Below, in pieces: positions 62,320 to 64,000 of a DNA stretch of 64,000 nt. The position numbers and the translations under genes are program-made. The notes beneath the pieces were generated by a model that saw only the letters and a program-made list of their open reading frames with translations, searched no databases and was not told where the DNA came from. The stretch covers positions 248,001 to 312,000 of the forward strand of contig CAWGNG010000020.1 in the NCBI GenBank assembly GCA_963823895.1, given 5' to 3'. How positions within the stretch are numbered: the first letter of the stretch is position 1; each line of letters opens with the position of its first letter. The stretch comes from G963675935 sp963823895 (lineage in GTDB: Bacteria; Planctomycetota; Planctomycetia; Pirellulales; Thermoguttaceae).

Positions 62320-64000
62320 ATGCGATCGACCGCGAGAGCGATCGTTGTCGCGGCAGTTCAACTGCCGCTCCAACGGCATCGAAGCTGACCGGGCAGCAGC
62401 GCCAAGCGGTGACGGCGCGGGGCGTCTCCGTCGCGCTGTCGGCCGGGGCGGGCTGCGGCAAAACGACGGTGCTGACCGAACGGTTTCTGGCCGAGTTGCA
62501 GCCGGGGGGCGTTAAAGGGGACAGTCCCATTTTCGCTGATGCGAAAATCGGGACAGTCCCCGAGCGGTCGCGGCTGGGACAGATCGTGGCCATTACATTT
62601 ACCGAGCGGGCGGCACGCGAAATGCGCGAACGCATCCGCAAGGAGTGCCAAGAGCGCTTGAAAAACTGCCCCGACAACGAGGCGGACTATTGGCTCGGGC
62701 TGGTACGCGAGATGGATTCGGCGCGGATCAGCACGATTCACTCGTTTTGCGGCTCGCTGTTGCGGGCGCACGCCGTCGAGGCGGGGCTCGATCCGCGCTT
62801 CCGCGTGCTCGATGCGGCGCAGGCGGCCACGCTGCTGTTCGAGGCGACCGACGACGTGCTGCGCAACCGGCTCGGCGAGCGCGACGAAGCGACGTTGACG
62901 CTGGTGACCCGCTACAGCTTCGACCGGCTGCGCACCATGATCGCCGAGTTGCTGGCGGCGCGGCAGGAGATCGACTGGGCCTTGTGGCAGCGGGAAACGC
63001 CCGAGGGACTGGTCGCCCGCTGGCAGGATTTCTGGAGTCGGGATACGCTGCCGCGGCTACTGTGTCAAATCGCCGAGTCGGCCGATGCCAAGACGCTGCT
63101 CGATCTGGCCAATCACTATCCGCCCAATCATCCGGTGATGCGCGAGCGGTGCGATAAACTGCGGGGGTTGGTTCAGGGACTTTGTGGTGCAGGCGTCTCG
63201 CCTGCTTCAGAGACGGCAGGCGAGACGCCTGCACCACAAGAACTGCTTGCGGCGATTCGCGAGAATGCCAAGGTGCAGGGGGGCGGAACGAAAAAACACT
63301 GGGCAACCGAGGAGGTCTACGAGCGGTTCAAAGAGGCGGCGAAACGGCTGCGGGAACGGATCGACAAGCTTCAGCCGCAGGTGCAATTCGATCCCCTGGC
63401 CGCTCGGCCGGCGGCCGACTTGTCCTTGCAGGCGATCGGCCTGGCCGCCGGCGTTGCCCAACAGTATGACCGGCGGAAAAGCGAAATGGGGAGGTTGGAT
63501 TTCGACAACCTGTTGATCCGCGCCCGGGATTTGCTGGTCGGCGCGAATCGCGGCGAGTTGCGGAAGCGGCTGGCGGGGCAATTGCGGCTGCTGCTGGTGG
63601 ATGAATTCCAAGACACCGATCCGTTGCAGGTCGAATTGGTCAAGGCGCTGTGCGACAACGAGTATCTCGACGGCAAACTGTTTTTCGTGGGCGATTATAA
63701 GCAGTCGATCTATCGCTTTCGCGGGGCCGATCCGGCGGTGTTCCGGCAGCTTCGCGACGAGATTCCGCCGCCGGGTCGGATGCCGCTTTCGGTCAATTTC
63801 CGCAGCCGGCCGGCGATCTTGGATTTCGTCAACGCCCTGTTTTGCGAGGAGATGGGTCAGGATTACGAGCCGCTGCAATCGCCGCGCGAGGAGCAAGGAG
63901 CGGGAGCGGCGGTGGAGTTCTTGTGGGCAGTCGGCAGTGGGCAGTCGGCAGTCGGCAGTGGGCAGTGGGCAGTCGGCAGTGGGCAGTGGGCAGTGGGCAG
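62295..64000 (+). CDS. AddA-like UvrD/RecB helicase, 5' part, with in-frame repeat insertions
   Basis: The frame is open from ATG 62295 (GGAAAAAA upstream; a second ATG at 62316 overlaps the addB stop) to the window end, 568 residues so far. UvrD motifs: Q-motif LTGQQRQAVTA, Walker A SAGAGCGKTTVLTERFL, Ia VAITFTERAAREMRERI, ISTIHSFCGSLLR, Walker B LLLVDEFQDTDPLQ, motif III FFVGDYKQSIYRFRGADP, motif IV PLSVNFRSRPAIL. The C-terminal helicase half and nuclease lie beyond the window. Three repeats are read in frame: 62517-62561 (GDSPIFADAKIGTVP), 63182-63239 (GAGVSPASETAGETPAP) and 63925-64000 (GSGQSAVGSGQW). With addB it should form the break-processing helicase-nuclease. Confidence 0.88.
   Translation, partial: MATDGERMNAIDRESDRCRGSSTAAPTASKLTGQQRQAVTARGVSVALSAGAGCGKTTVLTERFLAELQPGGVKGDSPIFADAKIGTVPERSRLGQIVAITFTERAAREMRERIRKECQERLKNCPDNEADYWLGLVREMDSARISTIHSFCGSLLRAHAVEAGLDPRFRVLDAAQAATLLFEATDDVLRNRLGERDEATLTLVTRYSFDRLRTMIAELLAARQEIDWALWQRETPEGLVARWQDFWSRDTLPRLLCQIAESADAKTLLDLANHYPPNHPVMRERCDKLRGLVQGLCGAGVSPASETAGETPAPQELLAAIRENAKVQGGGTKKHWATEEVYERFKEAAKRLRERIDKLQPQVQFDPLAARPAADLSLQAIGLAAGVAQQYDRRKSEMGRLDFDNLLIRARDLLVGANRGELRKRLAGQLRLLLVDEFQDTDPLQVELVKALCDNEYLDGKLFFVGDYKQSIYRFRGADPAVFRQLRDEIPPPGRMPLSVNFRSRPAILDFVNALFCEEMGQDYEPLQSPREEQGAGAAVEFLWAVGSGQSAVGSGQWAVGSGQWAVG
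62517..62561. repeat. 45-bp palindromic element, in-frame inside addA-like gene
   Basis: GGGGACAGTCCCATTTTCGC and GCGAAAATCGGGACAGTCCCC face each other. Same length and outer bases as 4206-4250 and 51906-51950. It lies between helicase motifs I and Ia, where other AddA proteins have a short loop. Confidence 0.85.
63182..63239. repeat. palindromic element (GTGGTGCAGGCGTCTCGCC) in addA-like gene
   Basis: TGTGGTGCAGGCGTCTCGCC faces GGCGAGACGCCTGCACCACA. The inner palindrome 63184-63237 is 54 bases = 18 codons, and the gene reads through it. Confidence 0.85.
63925..64000. repeat. GTGGGCAGTCGGCA tandem repeats at window end, in-frame in addA-like gene
   Basis: A tandem of GGGCAGTCGGCAGT/GGGCAGTGGGCAGT units, the same as the 5' arm of the long palindrome at 59186-59260. 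It is in frame (VGSGQSAVGSGQWAVG). The matching C-rich arm would lie beyond the window. Confidence 0.75.

Overview
The window is high-GC DNA that looks like a chromosome segment of a planctomycete, most likely Pirellulales-like. The evidence is a DUF1559 prepilin-like protein, a PEP-CTERM surface protein, a beta-barrel porin-2, a TIGR03000 domain remnant, a formylglycine-type sulfatase, and many secreted glycoside hydrolases with Sec or Tat signals. Strand use is mixed and intergenic spaces are rich in palindromic repeats. I saw no rRNA, tRNA, CRISPR array or replication origin.

Layout. (1) 1-12 kb: the 3' end of an alpha-L-fucosidase (GH29), a GH127-type gene and a porin. These are followed by a glycan cluster of a GT4 glycosyltransferase, a helical-barrel glycosidase-like protein and two GH130 genes, interrupted by a vapB-like antitoxin with a collapsed toxin. 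(2) 11.9-21.4 kb: two nearly identical IS630-type elements in opposite orientation. They flank a membrane protein, a DUF1559 protein and the RNA-turnover pair ymdB-rny. (3) 21.5-32.5 kb: tilS, then two GH116/DUF608-type genes, a DegT aminotransferase coupled to a PIG-L deacetylase, and a GH172/DUF2961 gene. (4) 32.8-45.5 kb: a lipoprotein alpha/beta hydrolase, a small membrane protein, a repeat-rich secreted protein, an NTF2-like protein, a PEP-CTERM protein, a sulfatase and a second GH127-type gene, with several gene remnants in the gaps. (5) 45.9-50.3 kb: an XRE regulator pair and an intact IS66 element (tnpA-tnpB-tnpC) with an overlapping passenger gene. (6) 50.4-64 kb: a type III restriction subunit remnant, thrS-infC, a D12 adenine methyltransferase plus a type IIG restriction-modification protein, and an addB-addA-like helicase-nuclease pair running off the end.

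The genes suggest a polysaccharide specialist: sulfated, fucosylated and arabinose-containing glycans are attacked by exported sulfatase, GH29, GH127, GH116 and GH172 proteins. The intracellular GT4/GH130 set handles a mannose-type glycan (inference). The right end is a DNA-defence and DNA-repair neighbourhood.

Two signals stand out. First, several families of palindromic mini-repeats occur both between genes and inside coding regions, where they preserve the reading frame. The porin, the glycosidase-like gene, tilS, addB (five) and addA (three) are affected. Some copies have exactly the same length, a multiple of three (45 nt = 15 codons). Second, nine single-base frame breaks lie in carbohydrate and surface genes of the first 35 kb, while housekeeping genes and everything from 35 to 64 kb are open. 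This is either uneven assembly quality or real decay.
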